DNA of 64,000 nt from Persicaria tinctoria (taxonomy: Eukaryota; Streptophyta; Magnoliopsida; Caryophyllales; Polygonaceae): the NCBI GenBank assembly GCA_037127255.1, contig JBANSL010000003.1:49308814-49372813 (forward strand), written 5' to 3'. Each line of letters begins with the position of its first letter. Position 1 is the first letter of the stretch. This document shows, one piece after another, positions 22,608-35,498 of the stretch. Under the pieces are notes generated by a model that was not told where the DNA came from, made no database searches, and was given only the letters and a program-made list of their open reading frames with translations. Position numbers and translations under genes: made by a program.

Positions 22608-24927
22608 TGCAAAGGCCGAATATATTTTAATATTATTTTAAATAAATATATTATTATTTTATTCAAATTGTAAAAGTGGAATAAAAACTCGTCCTCGGGC
22701 ACAAGTCTTGATTTTAATTAAAATCCTTTATGATTGTTTTAGAAATTGAATTTTGACGGAATTTTATTCCGCTTTCGAACTTCGAGTCATGATAAATTAT
22801 TTAATTCCGTTAATGATTTAAAATTCGATTTAAATTCCTAGTGTCGGGTTTTACTTGAGTGAGCAAGATTGAGTCGAGGGAGCGGGTTTTGGGTTATTCC
22901 GCTATTTTGAATTCTTTTGTGTTAGGACCATATAAATTTCTTTTCTTATTCTTTTTCTTTTCCTCCTCTCTCTCTCTCTCTCTCGGATTTCTGTTATGAT
23001 TTCCTTTGCCCATTACCCATTACCCATTTCTAGCTAGCAGCAGTGCAACGTTTGGTCCCCCTCTGCCTCACTTTCTATATGGCCTCTCCTCCTCTTTTCA
23101 GGCACTGAATCCACCAAAGAAAACCCACCCTATCCCTCTTACATTACTGTCCTCTGCAGGGATAGAACCACAAAAGAAACCCCCTTTTCTCCTCTTCCTC
23201 CCATTGTCCTTCCCCTTCCTGTTGGTCGACGGTCAGCCCCAAATCACCGCCCTTGCGATTCATCACCTCGCCTCCTGCCTCTTCCCCATTTCCGACCGCC
23301 GCCGTGGTACCAGATTCTACTCTCGGTAGCCGAAGCCAGGGAAGAGCCCAGCTCACCTCCCTTGTCGCCGTGAGAAGGAAAGAAGAAGAAGGAGCTTTCC
23401 TTCGAGCCGAAGCTGCCAGAAACAACCTCCCCGAATTCTTCTTTCCCACTTCCATTAGCTTACAGATGCCGAAGAAGGAGGCATCGCTGACCACCGGGGC
23501 CGAATCGCGAGTTTCTCCCCCCTGTTTGTCTCCAGGTCTATTTTCGTTTTTCTCGTAAATCTCGATTCTCATCCTCTCCAATCGCACTAGTACTCATCTC
23601 TCGACCTTCCTAGATTCAAGCGAAGCACCTCCCCCGTCAATCGTAGCCGGAGCCGCTCTCGGAGCCCCTCAGAGTCGGAATCGCGCACCTCGATAATCTC
23701 TCTATTCCTCCCTCTCCTTCGCTCGCGCTTTGTTCTCTTTGGGTTGAGTGTGGTCGGAATTCTGTGTCGGTTCTCTGGGCAAAAATTGGGGAGGAAAGGC
23801 CGCCGGCAGGCCTAAGTTTTCTCCTTCCTTCCCTTCCGTTTCCGCCGGAGTGCAGAGCTCGGTTCTTGTGGGTTGAGGGAGACGGGTTCGCTTCCTTTCT
23901 TTTCTTTTTCTATTGAACCGGGTTCTCTTATATTGACCGGTTCATTAAACTCCCTTCTCAAATGCGGGTTTGGGCTTCAGTGGGCTCGGGTCACCTTTCC
24001 TTCCGGGTTATTCTTGTGGGCTGCTGGGTTGTTGGGTTATGTTGTTAATAATATTTGTTATTGTTAATTTTTTGTCATGGTATATATGTAGGTGTGATAT
24101 AATATGTGATGATCTGTATTTATCGTTAGCTAATATTAGTATTATAATATTCGGTTTTGAGATATTATATTTTTTTGGAATTTCCTGGTATATTATAAGT
24201 TGTTTAAAGGTGATATTATTTGGAGCGTGTGGTTAGATGTTGTCTGTAAAAGAGATTTAAAAGTGATTTGTCAGTTTTGATTTATAATTGGGGTTTATAA
24301 AGATGGATATATTGTGAAAATGTTTACCAGTTACTTGAAATATTAAAGCCAAGGTTTCGAAATAAAATGCCGGAATTAATTCTATAATATGATTTGGAAA
24401 GATTGGTTTTAAGGATTTAAATGATAAATGTCGGAATTTGGCCAAGTATGATTTGAGAAATTATTTTGAATATGAGTTGACTTAATTTGGGATTTAAGAG
24501 TTTGGAAATACGTTTGGTATGATTTTATCAATGGGGTTGATTCGAAGTAAATTATCTTGGTTGATGTTGATCGTAGCGGAAAGGTTTTGGAAAATGGTTT
24601 TACTATCAATTGGTTTTGAGTATGTTGAGAGCTTAGAGTTCGTGTGTATGAATGATGGACCGCTAGCTTATGGAAATGGCTTAATGATAGGTGTGTATTG
24701 CTTCTGGATTGCTTTGGACTTGCATTTGGGCCATTGCTTGTATTATTCTGCTGTTCTGCATCTTCAGGTAAGTTCCCTAGGGGGCTTACTCAGGTTGGAC
24801 ATTCATGCCTGTTGTTGCATTTTATGTTAGGTGTTGCATATGCATAAAAGCATGAACATGTAGTATCCTGTGTAGGTTGCACTAATTGGATGAGCATCTG
24901 CTTACTTTATGCGTTTGAAAAGAGAAC
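22608..24927 (+). repeat. 5' LTR of element C, first part
   Basis: Begins TGCAAAGGCC. A TATA box (TATAAAT, 22,931-22,937) is followed by a (CT)n tract near 22,965-22,985 and a GC-rich leader. The LTR is cut at 24,927 by element B, whose duplication AGAAC is at 24,923-24,927. It resumes at 44,767. Confidence 0.9.
22931..22937 (+). promoter_or_regulatory. TATA box of C 5' LTR
   Basis: CCATATAAAT context, conserved in the 3' LTR at 51,353-51,358, upstream of a TC-rich region suitable for a plant start site. Confidence 0.55.
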
Positions 24928-25240
24928 TGTAAAGACCCAAAATTTTAAAATATTATTTTATGAATTATAATTTAATTTCAATATTAAACTTTCGAGATTC
25001 TAATAATTTTAAAAAAAAATCTCCACCCATGATCAAATGATTTTTATTTTATTTAAAGCCAGTTCCGACATATATTGATTTCGATTTAAAATCAGCTCTA
25101 TTCAACTTTCCTATATAAGACTTGAAAATAAAATCTACGGGGTTGAAATTGTGAGGTATTGTGGTATAACTATTACAAAACAGAAATGACGAGTTGTTTT
25201 TGTGATTTCTTGTAATATGATCTAACCCTAATTAGCGGAG

Positions 25241-25248
25241 TATATATA
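25241..25248 (+). promoter_or_regulatory. TATA box of B 5' LTR
   Basis: TATATATA in the context 'gagtatatataccttg', conserved in the 3' LTR at 33,472-33,479. Confidence 0.55.
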
Positions 25249-27017
25249 CCTTGTAATCTAACCCTAGCCGTCAATCCAATTTCACTCTCCTCCTCATTTA
25301 TCAAATCCTCAGCCGCCCTATCTTCTTATCCCCACCCCCTTGTCGTTGTATCTCGGATCTGAGGATTCAGGGCTCCCATGGTCTCCCTCCCACTCGCTTA
25401 GTCTCGCTCTCCCTCCTCCCTCAGATTCCGCCTCTTCTCTCTCGATCTCGCTCTCTGTTACTCGCCTCTCGCGTCTCCTCTACCTCTCATTCAGATCCGA
25501 CCATGACAGACGCTTCCTCCAAGCCGCCGATGAACCCTCGAGCCTCCTGAGCGAGTCTCGACGGCGGAGACTAAACCCACACAATCGTCGTCCTCTTCTC
25601 CTCTTGCGAGTCTTCCCTCCTCCTCCCTCGTCTAGATCTGCTAGACGCCTCCTCGCTCACTCGCTCGCATCTCTCGCTATCGCTTAGGCCAGTCGGACTT
25701 GGAGCCGACATTGACTTCGACCTCGCGAAAGGGCGGTTGTGGTTGCCCTGTCTTCTCCGAGTCCAAATCCCGCTCGCTCGCACTGAAGTTGCTCCCATTG
25801 CAGACGGACGACGACGCGGACGTTGGAGCCACCGCCCTCCTCTCCTATCGTCGGAGTCTCTCTCTGGCCTTCTCTCTCGCCTGCCCTCAGATCTGACGCC
25901 GACTTCGATTGAGGATGACAAGGACGCTATCAACCTGCCCATTTGTGTCCGAACCTCGAGCCCTGTTCTCCTCCTCGCCTTGAATCTGAGAACTGGGGTA
26001 TAATTTCTTGGGCCTTCCTTCTGAAATTTGGTGTAGTTTTAAATTAAAAAGGATTCGGATTTGTTGACGGTAAATCTATCGAATTTGCTTTGGTTGAATT
26101 AAGCTCGGTCGATTGCGTTGCTTGCTTGAGCCTTCGTTATTGTTTTGCTTGTGCATATGCTTATTACGTTTGCTTAAATTGGTACTTTTAAGTGTTAAGT
26201 TAATTAGAGCTCTAGTTACTTGGAGTTTATGAACGAACCCAAATTCTTGAGATGTTTAAGTTTTGGACATAGTAACCAAGTGTTTTATCCTTTAGAGTGT
26301 TAAAAATAAATAAGTTAATTGCTTATTATAAATGTTTTGGGTTCCAAATTGAATCAAAAATTCCACATTATAATATTCTATCTTGTTTTACTATGGTGCA
26401 ACCTTAATCGGATGGAGGAAATGAATTGAAAAAGAAAAGTGTTACTTCTTTTCAGACTCTTAGAGTTTATGGTTTAACTTGAGTAAATGATTAAGAATCT
26501 CGAGCTTCGTTTTAAGTAAGAACGTTTTAGAGTTACTATTTCGACATGGTCTAAATCAAACATGAGACTTAATGACGTGCGAGGTTTGCTATGACATACT
26601 CGTATTTGTTGGATCCAAATATCCTTTACCTTGGTTAAACATAGAAAATGTGAAAGACATCTTGAGAACATGTTATACTTGTAAGCTGGTTGTTGTGCCT
26701 ATTGAGTTATGACTTTGGTTAGTAAGGCTATATCAAAGATGTTTTACGAATTTTTATGCTCATGTACTTTTAAGCTTCATACTTGATGAGAATAAGGTTA
26801 ACTGAGAACGATGAGAATGCGAGGTTAATTGAATAAATATTGTTGGGTCTAGTGTTGACCTGAAAGCATGCTTGTGTGTTGAGTAAATGTGTATTGATGA
26901 GTTGTTCCTTGCTTATTACTTGCTACTGTGATTGGATGATTCTCTGAGTGGCTTTTGGACCGATGGATGATTATCTAAGTGGCTTGTTTGCTGGTTAATT
27001 GGATGTGAAGACTTCAG

Positions 27018-27607
27018 GTAAGTTCCCTAGGGGCTTACTCAGATTGGACATTCATGCCTGTTGTTGCATTTTATGTTAGGTGTTGCATATGCATAATAGC
27101 ATGACATGTAGTATCCTGTTTAGGTTGCACTAATTGAATGAGCATCTGCTTACTTTATGCGTTTGAAACAGAACGACCGTTATCTGTGATAATCCTAGAG
27201 TCTTTGCTAGGGTCATAGGGTAGCCCAGCCTCATCGGGTACCCTGAGTAAATCGAGTCATGAACTTCTTTGTATTATGAGATGCCTGCGGGCTTTATTGT
27301 GGAGCGGGTTAGGCATGCGTGCCGCCCGATTATGATGGAATGCATTCACGAGCTGGCCAGTCTCCGCCTATCGGAAGGGGTGGAGGTAGGAGAGGGATAT
27401 GCCACTTGGCATTGTCTTGGGCCCTTTACAGTATTTTTACACATTATTATAACCAGGAACATGCTAGTGTGTTTGACTTCCGTACTGCATTAGAGCATCT
27501 TTATTGGTATAGCACATACTATGTGGCCTCAGTGAGGACTGCCAGTCCCGCATGAGTGGCTCGATCTGACTCCTTTCCCCGTTTTTTTTTTAAGGTATTT
27601 TCTGCAG
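27018..27607 (+). other. Candidate intron inside the LTR of element B
   Basis: CAG|GTAAGT donor at 27,018, and a T-rich tract followed by TTTTCTGCAG ending at 27,607 (590 bp). The corresponding sites are kept in the B 3' LTR (43,808-44,398, 591 bp), the C 5' LTR (24,768 to 45,220 once B is removed, about 614 bp) and the C 3' LTR (53,213-53,826, 614 bp, acceptor TAG). Confidence 0.5.
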
Positions 27608-27974
27608 ATCTTGTTTGCTCCTTGCTTTTGTGACGGGAAACCCTTTGGCGAATCGAAGAACCTAGCTAATATTCTAACTTGGTAAAATGGTAATCACTTG
27701 CTTATAATTTGGTTTGACCCGGCTTTGTCGTGGCATTTGTATCCTAGTTTTGCTTCCGCTTTACTTTCGGTTGAATTGGATTTTGCGACATAGTCTTAGG
27801 ACAGGTAAAGGGTACCTAATGGCCCTTCGAGGTTTTTAGGGTTTGAAATCCCTCCTACTACTAATCTTAAATGAGTTTGAAACCTCGACCCGTTCCCGGA
27901 TTGCAAGATCCGAACAAGGGGTTTTATCCCTTGAAACGTAACCCAGAAATCATAATTCTGGGCCGTTACAAAGA

Positions 27975-27986
27975 TGGTATCAGAGC
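27975..27986 (+). other. Primer binding site of B (initiator Met tRNA)
   Basis: TGGTATCAGAGC four bases behind the LTR end. This is the standard complement to the 3' end of plant initiator tRNA-Met. Confidence 0.9.
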
Positions 27987-30900
27987 TGAGATTGTGCAAT
28001 TCGGGTACAAAAGGGTCGAGTGTATGTTTTGGAAAACCGCCCATGAATTTCAAAGGATTTGAAAGAATTTTAAAAAGGGCAAAATGAACTTAAGATGCAT
28101 AATCGAAATTGAAGTAAGTAATGAATTTGACTTGTAATAAAAGAGGAAAACCGACCAAACGGGTACGCGAGTGGGTAGCAAAGACGCTAGACCACCCCTA
28201 TTGGGTGTAGTTGGGAATGGTAGGCAAAATATCAGCTTGTTCCTTACCGATGGGAATGAAAGACCCCAAGGAGATGCACCGCGACGGATGGAGTTTTGGG
28301 GAGAGATTGTGTAATTATCTATGTGTTGTTCTTCTTGATTTAGCTATTTGTCTAATATGTCTTTTAGATGCGTATTATACTTTATGGGCATAACGTGCAT
28401 ATGTAAAATCTTGTTTGGGCAATTCGTAAACTTCGTTATAGAGATAAATGAATTCGGGGGAGAAGTTTGATGATTCATGTATGTTACTCTTAGTGAGTTG
28501 GTATGATATTTGTGTACATGTGTTTCTCTCATTATAATATCTGACGTGATTATTATAAGATGTTTAGGTCTTGTTGTGGGCTTATAATTTGTGGTACTTG
28601 ATGACTTGTGTGTTACAATTAATACCATTCTTGATGTGTTGGGCTTATGCACACTTGTTTTGTTACTTATATCACTTTTGATGGCAAATTTTGGGTGCCT
28701 TCTGGCAATTGTTGGCAATTCTGGCACTTGGTTTGATGAGGACATGAGATGATATTATGAGAATTTACATGGTTGTGGTGGAAGTTTTGTGCTGGTTAGT
28801 GGGAAGCTAAGCTTATTGGCTCAGGTTTGAGGGCCTTACTCTAGTTGATGGAGAACTTATTGAGGACAGAGAAATTGTGTTTGTTGATTTGAGATACATG
28901 ATATTCTGATTATGAGACTCTATGGTTGAGTTGATAAGGAATGTTTATAGAATTCAAACTCTTAGTATAAATTGTGATTCTTGCTTATATGATAATGTTT
29001 TCATATAGTCGACACAAATATTTTACAGGGACGCTTTTAAAGTACTTGGTCGGATTTAGTGAGAACATTGTGATGATTTTGTGATACTTATACAAGTGTT
29101 TCATGGGGACACCTATGGAATACTTGTAGGGATCACAAAATGCATTGCTTAAATTCTTAATTGAGATGTTTTGGCATGACATTGTCCCATGATCTATTTA
29201 GTTGATGCTCTACATGTTTTACATGATGAATTCTAATGATATTGATGCGCTACATGTTTTATATGATGAATTCTAATGATACTGCTCTCATGTGTGAAAT
29301 TCGTTAAAAAAAAAGGGGATATGTGTATGCAACTTGACTAAAATATGTGTGAATAAATTAATAGAAATAACTCGCTTATTTATAAAATAGGATCTCCGTG
29401 ATTGACATGAAGTTATGCCTCCTACCCCTTATGTGTTATCGTTCACACGTTGTGACTCCATGAGATTTTGTGAAGTTATGACATGCACCTTTACCTTGTT
29501 TGTATGGACGATGATAACTGTTTATGATGTTTTGCTTATATGACTAATCGATATCCTATAATTGTCTGACTGGTACAATTGATACCTTACATGTCCCTTA
29601 TTCCGATAAGATAATGTTATTCTTGCTTGTTTACTTGGTTATGGAAAGATATTATACAACCCGGCCTATATGATGATGTCTTTTATGCTCCACGTGTCCT
29701 CCTTGATATGTCTTGCCTTTTGAGGTTATGTGAGGACTGATGTGCTGAGCTGGTAGTGAATGATTTCCTTACTAACTTGTGTCTGTGATGATGTGCCTGT
29801 ATGCTTACGTGTACTGACCTGCTAGTAAATTGGGTATGAGTTATATAGGTGGTGGTGTTTCCTTCTTGGGTATGAGTTGAGTGATTCCTTTGTGAGATAG
29901 ATCGGGAAATGACAGGTAGATTGAGGTCTTTGAGTGGGTCGTTGGTTGTGCGAGATGAAGTGCAGGAAGGATGTGTTACCTTGGGTAGAGTCGAGTGAGT
30001 CATGACTTGTCAGAGATAGTGGTCGGTGAATAGAGTTGAGTTTCCAAGTAGGCTTTAGATGAGTGGTGGAGTTAGTGTGGTAAGATTCCGAGGGAGAGAT
30101 CTTCGTTATAGGTAGTGTGGGGAAATAGTGTTGCGAGTAGTGTGGTTTTAGGGGTGGATGAGTGAGTCAAGAGTAGATCGGGATATTCTTGAGGGATGTG
30201 TTGATAGACGAGTTAGTGTGCCAAGAGAGAGTGTATAGATAGTCTAGAAGCGGATCATGGGAGACATTGAGGATGATCGGTTCAAGAATGTCCAAGGAAT
30301 CGTAGAGATTGGGACTAGGTTGTATGTGCTGTGATTAGGAGCGGCTTTGTTAAAGGATGAAGTTGAGGAATTGCTAAGGATGAGCAGTATAGGGTTGCTT
30401 GGAAAATCATCGATCTTGAATATTAGGTTGTTCATATCAGAACTGTACGTGTAATGAGTATTTAGGAATTGTTTGGACAGAATTGGTAGTGCTTTGAGAA
30501 TTCACGAGTGAAGGATTTCTAGATGCGTTGTTGGAGGATTTTAGTATAGGGAATGAATCGAAATTTCTGAGTGGAGGTTATTGTGGCTATTGAGGTATTT
30601 AAGGATGTGGAATGAGTTTTCGAGGAAGGGTTGGCAACTGGCTAAGTATTTCGTTGAGAATTCTGGTAAGATTGTTCACTTGAGGTTGAGACGGGAGATT
30701 CTGAGCATGGAATTGGGAACTAGGCAAGGTGGAAGGTATGGGAAACGCTAGAGCAAGAAGGATTTTAAAAGGTTTGGTGAAGATGTGGTACTTGAGAAAC
30801 TCGGATGAGGACGATTTAGGGATTCTGTGGAAATGATGATCGGTAAAAGAGGGTCTTGGACGGTAATGTGTCATGGTTAAGAAGTAGAAGCTTGAGGCAA

Positions 30901-33153
30901 TTTAGGAATATGAAGAGATGAGGAATTGTAGTAGGACGACTGGACGACTTCGAATGATTAAGGTACAGTAAGATTTGGAACAAGGAAATTTGAGAATATG
31001 CTGGGTGCTTAGAGGTGGATGGTTAGTGAGAATGACCAGTGGTACGGGAAGTGTGATTACGTTAGCAAGGTGATTTGAGATGTCTCTTTGGGATGATGAT
31101 TAGGCGGAGTCTTAAGAGCCTAGAAAGAGTCAGCGAGATTGTTACGTAGCGTTTAGATCGAGCGTGAGAGCAGTTCAGTCTAGGACATGGGATTTCTATT
31201 AGAAGGTAAAGATGCGACTGGTAGAGGACCCTAGGATGAGGGTGTGCTTATAGAGAGTTTTGATAGTCAGTGGAATTGTTAAGCTTGTCGGAATAAGGGA
31301 ATTGTGCGATTGGGATCTCCGATATATGGTTTTATGTGGTCGAGTAGGATTTGAGGTCGGGATATTGAAGTAGACTAGTTCTTAGATGGCTTGATGGCAT
31401 ATGAGTTGGGGTGCTTAGTAGTTGGTTGGGTAATTGGCCTTGATTTCGGATAGTTGTGAGGCTAGAGAGTCTGTATATCGACGGGTTGGCTTATTGTGTA
31501 TCATCTTGGTTGTTGTTAAAGTATATTTTCGCGTACTTACTCACCGTCGTGTGTTATCGATAATATGTAGAAAGTTTGCATCAACGATATGTTATGTGAT
31601 TCTTTGCACTATTTACGTTATCTATATGATGACTCATGTAATAGGGTTGGGTAGCATACCCATCTTGCATAATTACCCTTGTTATGTGATGTTATGAAAT
31701 TGTGATTGCTTACGCATTTTGAATATCATCATTATAGCTATCTTGATACCTCTCGACCCCACTATACTCTATTTTATATGAATAGTATCACGCGTAGGCC
31801 ATAATATTGCACATACTCACTCTTACTTGCTACATGATGTCTCATTATACTCATTATGCGTTAGTAGTCTCAAGCCTTGTATACTCGCACGTGCATCCCT
31901 ATGGTTAAATTGCACTTGCATGTCTACGCACCACCCCTTGCTTAGGAGTTGTTGATGTTGTACTATCTACCATGTTGAACTTATAGTGGTATGAAATATG
32001 TGTTAAAACGTGCCTTGGTGACACAATTGTATGAAGCACACACTTATACTTGTCTTTTTCTAGTAAACTAAATAATATTTCTTTCGTGACTTTAAGACAT
32101 GATTGACACTATTCCGTACATGTTTTGTTTAGTTCTCTTACACCTAGTGGCATGTAGGATTTTCTCAAGCATGTACCGAGTCTATCTAATATATTCAAGT
32201 GACAGATTGTTAGATGTATCTTGTGAATATATGAATGTTGTACTTCAATAGCATTTTCTAGTCATTATAAGTGACATTCCTTGCCAGTGAAGGTTTGATT
32301 TGATAATTATGTGTATTGATACTGCTCCGATCATGTTAGGTTACTTACCTTGTACCTTACCACACGTTATGACACTCACACTCAAATCATATTGTCATTG
32401 CCTCATGAGATAGGTCCATGTTAGTGTGCAAGATTGCAACATTGTGTGTTATATGACTTGATGTGTTACATGATAATTTAGTGATGCGATCGTAACCTTG
32501 AGGGTTTTCCATGGGTATCGGTGAAATTCTCGTGTTCGGTCTTACCAAATACCATCCGAATCTATCTTCGTGTCAAGAGTTAGACGAGTTATCCTTTAGT
32601 GTCTCTTTCTTTTGGTTCAAACTAAGGTCTTGCGTCATCCTTGTATAATCGTCTAAGGTTGGATCATGAGTGGGTTGTCTAGATTGATCAGAGTTGCCCC
32701 ATTTGTTCGGTTCTGTGCGCGACATGATTTTGATTGTGCCGTTCCGAGTTGGTGGTGATGTGTGAGTATGATGATTGTGTTCTTTTCCGGTTGATAGCAA
32801 TGTGTAGATTTCTGTGATTTTAATATCCGCTAATGATTTGATCTGTCGATGATGAGAATTGATAGTATGATGAATTCTCATATATTGATATCTTGAGCTT
32901 GAAAAGTTGTGATCTGCTGATAGTGATATTTTGGATATGTTAATATATGAATTTGATGTTGAAACTGATCATGAGAAATGGACTTAGGAAGTGGAATTTG
33001 AGATTAGTCCTTAGAGGTGGATAACTGCTTTATGGATCTTTGAAAATCTGGTTGACTGACACATGAGGAGCTGACTTGAGTTATCGAAATGTTTTTGGTG
33101 CTTCTTAAAGGATTTTAGTCTCGAGTACGAGACTTGTTTTTAGAGGTGGATGA
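27987..33153 (+). other. Non-coding interior of element B
   Basis: About 5.2 kb with no gag or pol motifs in any frame. The first 250 bases are shared with element C ('aaaccgaccaaacggg', 'cacccctattgggtg'). The last bases (TCTCGAGTACGAGACTTG, then 'tagaggtgga') are also shared and include the probable polypurine primer. The middle is rich in G and T on the plus strand (about 28,700-31,450). No open frame above about 130 codons. Confidence 0.75.
33140..33153 (+). other. Probable polypurine tract of B
   Basis: TAGAGGTGGATGA directly before the 3' LTR start at 33,154; the equivalent in C is at 51,015-51,029. Confidence 0.6.
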
Positions 33154-34324
33154 TGTAAAGACCCAAAATTTTAAAATATTATTTTATGAATTATAATTTA
33201 ATTTCAATATTAAACTTTCGAGATTCTAATAATTTAAAAAAAAATAAAAATCTCCACCCATGATCAAATGATATTTATTTTATTTAAACCCAGTTCCGAC
33301 ATATATTGATTTCGATTTAAAATCAGCTCTATTCAGCTTTCCTATATAAGACTTGAAAATAAAATCTACGGGGTTGAAATTGTGAGGTATTGTGGTATAA
33401 CTATTACAAAACATAAATAACGAGTTGTTTTTGTGATTTCTTGTAATATTATCTAACCCTAATTAGCGAAGTATATATACCTTGTAATCTAACCCTAGCC
33501 GTCAATCCAATTTCACTCTCCTCCTCATTTATCAAATCCTCGGCCGCCCTATCTTCTTATCCCCACTCCCTTGTCGCTGTATCTCGGATCTGAGGATTCA
33601 GGGCTCCCATGGTCTACCTCCCACTCGCTTAGTCTCGCTCTCCCTCCTCCCTCAGATTCCGCATCTTCTCTCTCGATCTCGCTCTCTATTACTCGCCTCT
33701 CGCGTCTCATCTACCTCTCATTTAGATCCGACCATGACAGACGCTTCCTCCGAGCCGCTGATGAACCCTCGAGCCTCCTGGGCGAGTCTCGACGGCGGAG
33801 ACTAAACCCACACAGTCATCGCCCTCTTCTCCTCTTGCGAGTCTTCCCTCCTCCTCCCTCGTCCAGATCTGCTAGACGCCTCCTCGCTCACTCGCTCGCA
33901 TCTCTCGCTATCGCTTAGGCCAGTCGGACTTGGAGCCGACATTGACTTCGACCTGGCGAAAGGGCGCTTGTGGTCGCCCTGTCTTCTCCGAGTCGAAATC
34001 CCGCTCGCTCGCACTGAAGTTGCTCCCATTGCAGACGGACGACGACGCGGACGTTGGAGCCACCGCCCTCCTCTCCTCTCGTCGGAGTCTCTCTCTGGCC
34101 TTCTCTCTCGCCCTCCCTCGCCGTAGCCCATACACCACCGACAAGGTGCCGAGATCGTCGAGGATGATGTCTCTCTCTCCTTGTTCAGACCCGGAGCTAC
34201 CTCGACGCCCTTTCTCTCCGCTGAGCACGAGCCACCCCTGCTTCCCACTCTCAGCGCCTCTCCTCTCGCCGGACCTCCCTGACGCCTCCACTAAGATCCC
34301 GATGATGGGAGGCAGCTGGTGCGT
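33154..34324 (+). repeat. 3' LTR of element B, first part
   Basis: Matches 24,928 onward with a few percent difference. It contains about 240 bp (about 34,110-34,324) missing from the 5' LTR, is interrupted by element E, and continues at 42,654. Confidence 0.92.
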
Positions 34325-35013
34325 TGATGTCCGCATATTTAGTCATATTTTACATCATGTTTTCATTCCATTTGAGTCATTTTATTACTTTTTATGTTGG
34401 GAAAGTAAGGAAAATGTGTAGTTATGCTTAATATTGCAAGATATGGAGTCTACACAAGCGTTGGTGTGATTTTATAGGTATTGGAGCTAATTTGGAAGAG
34501 TTTGGATGCACTTTAGAGCTTAATGAAAAATCATGAATGCAATGGAGAAGCCAAGCAAAAGGGAAAAGAGGTGCAGCTGGAGAAAATCCTTATTTTCGCC
34601 ATCCATCACTTTGATTCAAGATCTAGAGCCTTCATCAGATTTGTAGTCCTTGAAAAGAGCTTTCCAATGCATATTTCTATGCGTCAATCGGATTAACGAG
34701 GACTCGGGAAAGTGTGATTGAAGACAGAGATGAAAAGCTGGAGAAAAACAGAACTTACTGCATTCGAACAGGTACCTCGATGCCGACACCCAGACCTCGG
34801 CGCCGATACCCTGTGCGAATCTGCGCACCAACAGAATTTTCTGGCGGACTGATTTAATTGATTTTTGGGCTTTTTAATCAAGGTTTCTATTTAATTCCCT
34901 TTTAGGATCTTTTAGTTAGATAGACTTGGGATATTTTATCCTTCCTTAGATAGATTATGTTATTTTCCTAAGATAAAATCTCTTTCCTTGGAGATTAAGT
35001 CTTAATTTCTATC

Positions 35014-35026
35014 TTTAAATAAAGCC
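35014..35026 (+). promoter_or_regulatory. Candidate TATA-like promoter element of LTR E
   Basis: TTTAAATAAAGCC, aligned with the clearer TATAAATAAAGCC of LTR H at 11,601. Assignment by position in the LTR. Confidence 0.4.
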
Positions 35027-35321
35027 AATTAGAGGCTAATTTGGGATCTCTCTCCACATCAGAAGAGACGCTGAATTTACAGCAGCAAGGGACGGCAAGT
35101 TTGGAGTTTTTGGGTGAAGGTTTTGACATTGGTTTTGAGGTTTGATTTTATGCAATTTCAGATTATGTTTAATTTAATTTTCAGCATGTTTCCTATAGCT
35201 ATGTGTGAGTAGTTCCCCTTCTTCTAGGGTTGAGGTGAACCCAACAATAACCATGTATGAAAGCTTGAATCTATGATGTTTTTATGAGTTTTTCGTCATC
35301 TATCTTGTGCTTAAATCCTTT

Positions 35322-35498
35322 GCGAAAGTTGAGGACAATTCCATGTTTATGATTATGAAGCGAAAGTGGATTTAATTATGAATTTGGATAGTAATTAGAG
35401 ATCTTTGACGAAAGTAAAAGGGATCTAATTAAGAAAAGGTAGAACGAATAGGTTTTATGCGAAAGCCACTATTTTCTATTTGTGAAGTATGCGAAAGC
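35322..35498 (+). other. Series of five CGAAAG (GAAA-loop) motifs in U5 of E
   Basis: GCGAAAG at 35,322, 35,360, 35,459 and 35,491, and ACGAAAG at 35,408. All five recur in the 3' LTR at 42,096, 42,134, 42,182, 42,234 and 42,265. The stems around them are short. Confidence 0.5.

Larger units (their letters stand above)
24928..27970 (+). repeat. 5' LTR of element B
   Basis: TGTAAAG...GTTACA. A TATA box lies at 25,241-25,248, a CT-rich, GC-rich leader at 25,260-25,980, and a consensus splice donor at 27,017/27,018 with an acceptor at 27,607. The CT-rich leader yields open frames on both strands, which I do not regard as genes. Confidence 0.92.

Noticed and set aside
23006..23587. Open frames of about 100-150 codons, repeated at 51,263-52,031
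   Set aside because: They lie in the LTR leader of element C; frames differ between the two LTR copies and show no family resemblance.
25340..26003. Several open frames on both strands, repeated at 33,571-34,421
   Set aside because: CT-rich, GC-rich LTR leader of element B; serine/arginine low complexity in all frames, and no conserved frame between the two LTRs.
28344..32881. Minus-strand open frames of 60-133 codons inside element B
   Set aside because: Chance frames in skewed non-coding sequence, not conserved in element C.
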